Shown here piece by piece: positions 62,257 through 64,000 of a DNA stretch of 64,000 bases; the first letter of the stretch is position 1, and every line of letters begins with the position of its first letter. The position numbers and the translations under genes were made by a program. Below the pieces are notes generated by a model. It was not told the DNA's origin, ran no database searches, and saw only the letters and a program-made list of their open reading frames with translations. This stretch comes from Nannocystis pusilla (GTDB lineage: Bacteria; Myxococcota_A; Polyangia; Nannocystales; Nannocystaceae), in assembly GCF_026626665.1 (NCBI RefSeq), contig NZ_JAPNKE010000002.1, forward strand, positions 9,940,001 to 10,004,000. The letters run 5' to 3'.

Positions 62257-64000
62257 TCAGCCCGGCGCGATCTCCTTCAGCGCCATGCCGCCCGGGTAGG
62301 CGTACGAGGCGCCCTGGGCCTCGCCGACGACGATGACGCCGAAGGTGGTGGTCTTGGCCGAGGCGGTGTTGGTGCCCGGCTCGCAGTTGACCTCGCCGGG
62401 GTTGATGTTGACGGTGGCGGTGACGTACTGCGTGCCGGCGATCTGCTGCCAGTGATCGGCGGGCACGAGGCCGCCGAGGCAGCCGAGCTCGACGTTGTTG
62501 TTCATCGCCTTGCGGACGAGGCGGACGTTGTCGTTGGCGTACGAGCTGTCGACCAGGAACACGTAGTCGCCGAGCCACTGCTCGGTCGGGACCATGAGGA
62601 CCATCGAGGGGTCGCCGGGGTTGCCGTCGGCCGGCACGCCGGGGGCCTCGGAGCCGTACATGTAGCCGGCGACGAGGATCGGGTTGTTGCTCTGGATGCG
62701 GAAGTCGCCGCTGGCGTTGGATTGGAGGAAGCCGCCGGCGGGGATGGTCTGGGTCGCCTCGCCCAGGCCCTCGGGCTTGGGCGTGAAGGTGACGGTGGCG
62801 CCGGTCTCGCGCGCGAGCACTCGCCAGTACATGTCCTCGGTGCCGCGGGCCGGGCTGCGCAGGCCGATGTACTCGACGCCCCACGTCTCGACCGGGAAGA
62901 TCTGCTCCTCGAGGTGGTCGCAGAAGCTGACCTGCTTGTTCGGCACCTGGCCGCACGAGTGGCCGCCGAACACCGCGACCGGCTTGTCGGCGACGATCTC
63001 CGAGCCGGTGGTGTCGCCGGCGTTGGTCTGCAGCTGGATGTAGTCGTAGCGGTCGAGCGTGATCTCGGTGGGCACGCCCTTGAGCATCGGCGGCATGCCG
63101 TTCTGCCCGCCGACGACGTTGACCGTCGGCTTGAGCGAGACCGTGGTGCCGTCGGCGGTGGCGACCACGACCAGCGAGGAGCCGCTGCCGAGGCCCTCGC
63201 CCCACGCGAGGTGGAAGTAGCGGGTGCCGAGCGCGTGGGTCGGGAGCAGCAGCGAGGCGTCGGTGGTGAAGGCGAGCGCGCCGCCGAGCGGGTTGAACTG
63301 GGTGGCGACGATCGGCAGGTCGGAGACGACGCGGAAGGCCCGGCCGAGGGCGATGCCGGAGCCGGTGAAGCCGGCGTCGCCGGGGTAGTAGCCGGTCTGG
63401 TTGTTGCTGCTGCCCGACAGCAGGAAGGTCCGGACCTGGCGCGGTGCGATCACGCCGGTCAGCAGCTTCTGCTCGGCGTCGTTCTTGTTGCCGTCGAAGA
63501 TCTCGACGTTGACCGACTCGGTGGCGCTCGGGTTGGAGACGGCGACGGCGTAGACGAAGGCGTCGCGCGGCGGGACGTTGGCCATGTCGACCGCCCAGAA
63601 CTCGCAGCCGAGGCTCGACTGCCGCTTGGCCACCACGGCGCACGCGGGCTGGCAGGAGCCCATGTCGGGGTCGCACAGCTCGTCGCCGTCGCACGGCTCG
63701 GGCGGGTCGAAGCCGGTGCCGTGGTCGTTGCAGGTCTGGCGGGTGTTCTGGTCGGTGCAGGTCTGCTCGCCGGGGGTGCAGATCACGGCGCTGCAGGTCG
63801 CGGTCGCCTCGTCACACGCCTGGTCTTCGGGACATGTGACTCGCTCGGGCAGCAGGCAGCCGCAGGTCTCGATCGTCATCGCGTCGGCGCAGGTCGGCGG
63901 GGCGACGCAGTCGCACGGCTGGCACGATGTCGCGCCGTCCTGGCAGCCGAAGCCGTCGGGGCAGGCGTCGGGGATCCAGAGGCCGCCGACGCAGATCTGG
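62257..64000 (-). CDS. IgGFc-binding family protein (5' partial)
   Basis: The frame remains open to the window end, so the start and any signal peptide lie beyond it. The visible N-terminal 150 residues are Cys-rich ('CQDGATSCQPCDCVAPPTCA', 'CGCLLPERVTCPEDQACDEA', 'CTPGEQTCTDQNTRQTCND'). An IgGFc-binding domain follows ('SSLGCEFWAVDMANVPP', 'VFGGHSCGQVPNKQVSFCDH', 'VPTEQWLGDYVFLVDSSY') and the end is SYAYPGGMALKEIAPG. It is closest to the protein at 2095-3984 and shares its palindrome over CPEDQ (63819-63836). It converges with nothing in the window; the symporter gene lies downstream. Confidence 0.88.
   Translation of the reverse strand, partial: QICVGGLWIPDACPDGFGCQDGATSCQPCDCVAPPTCADAMTIETCGCLLPERVTCPEDQACDEATATCSAVICTPGEQTCTDQNTRQTCNDHGTGFDPPEPCDGDELCDPDMGSCQPACAVVAKRQSSLGCEFWAVDMANVPPRDAFVYAVAVSNPSATESVNVEIFDGNKNDAEQKLLTGVIAPRQVRTFLLSGSSNNQTGYYPGDAGFTGSGIALGRAFRVVSDLPIVATQFNPLGGALAFTTDASLLLPTHALGTRYFHLAWGEGLGSGSSLVVVATADGTTVSLKPTVNVVGGQNGMPPMLKGVPTEITLDRYDYIQLQTNAGDTTGSEIVADKPVAVFGGHSCGQVPNKQVSFCDHLEEQIFPVETWGVEYIGLRSPARGTEDMYWRVLARETGATVTFTPKPEGLGEATQTIPAGGFLQSNASGDFRIQSNNPILVAGYMYGSEAPGVPADGNPGDPSMVLMVPTEQWLGDYVFLVDSSYANDNVRLVRKAMNNNVELGCLGGLVPADHWQQIAGTQYVTATVNINPGEVNCEPGTNTASAKTTTFGVIVVGEAQGASYAYPGGMALKEIAPG

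Overview
The window looks like a chromosomal stretch of a high-GC (roughly 70% by eye) Myxococcota bacterium, most likely of the Nannocystis branch; this placement is inference. The grounds are many secreted lipoproteins with Thr/Ser/Asp/Gly-rich linkers after the lipobox, four IgGFc-binding-type lipoproteins, a protein with a MYXO-CTERM-like tail, a eukaryotic-type kinase relative, a caspase-fold protein, FG-GAP, C-type lectin and MopE-type domains, and many two-component and LysR regulators. No rRNA, CRISPR array, prophage or intact transposon was seen.

Layout. 1-9.8 kb: a Cna-B/carboxypeptidase-regulatory repeat protein with PDZ domain, a small SpoIIAA-like protein, an IgGFc-binding lipoprotein, an aldo/keto reductase, a PAS-STAS protein, the CstA peptide transporter and two small proteins. 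9.8-13.3 kb: a divergent SDR/LysR pair around a clear inverted-repeat operator, a DUF3820 gene, an IS3-family remnant and a lower-GC AlbA_2/Schlafen-type gene. 13.4-19.3 kb: glgC-glgA (glycogen synthesis), corA, a THUMP RNA methyltransferase and a CAP-domain lipoprotein. 19.4-24.3 kb: pyruvate kinase, tRNA-Leu with terminator, 3-hydroxyacyl-CoA dehydrogenase, a ferritin-like membrane protein and RidA. 24.7-34.9 kb: FG-GAP lipoprotein, several unrecognised lipoproteins, a catalytically dead caspase homologue, LysR plus pirin, and a MYXO-CTERM protein. 35-41 kb: a LytTR regulator/LytS-type kinase/sugar transferase/C-type lectin cluster, ChaC and an amidase. 41-51 kb: a surface lipoprotein block (Cys-repeat/lamin-tail protein, two tandem IgGFc-binding proteins, others) and an OmpA/TSP3 protein. 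51-64 kb: cupin, second CAP lipoprotein, hybrid histidine kinase, M61 peptidase, three tandem tRNA-Cys genes, a pseudokinase, a dicarboxylate symporter and a fourth IgGFc-binding protein running off the end.

Two window-wide signals stand out. First, a short iterated element with a strict 14-bp period: a 4-bp node (CATG, or CAGG/CCTG and relatives), three pyrimidine-rich bases, four variable bases, three purine-rich bases, then the next node. It forms chains of up to six nodes in intergenic DNA, mostly between convergent genes, and also occurs as single 18-bp palindromes inside conserved coding regions, where it brings in codons that look rare here. I do not recognise it as a named repeat family; it is my candidate for an undescribed system.

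Second, at least ten genes carry an apparent single-base deletion that splits an otherwise conserved reading frame (glgC, glgA, pirin, LytTR regulator, amidase, OmpA, FG-GAP protein, caspase homologue and two small proteins). All ten are deletions, and several lie in G or C runs. Consensus error from uncorrected long reads is the likeliest cause, so these genes are annotated over their restored extents.
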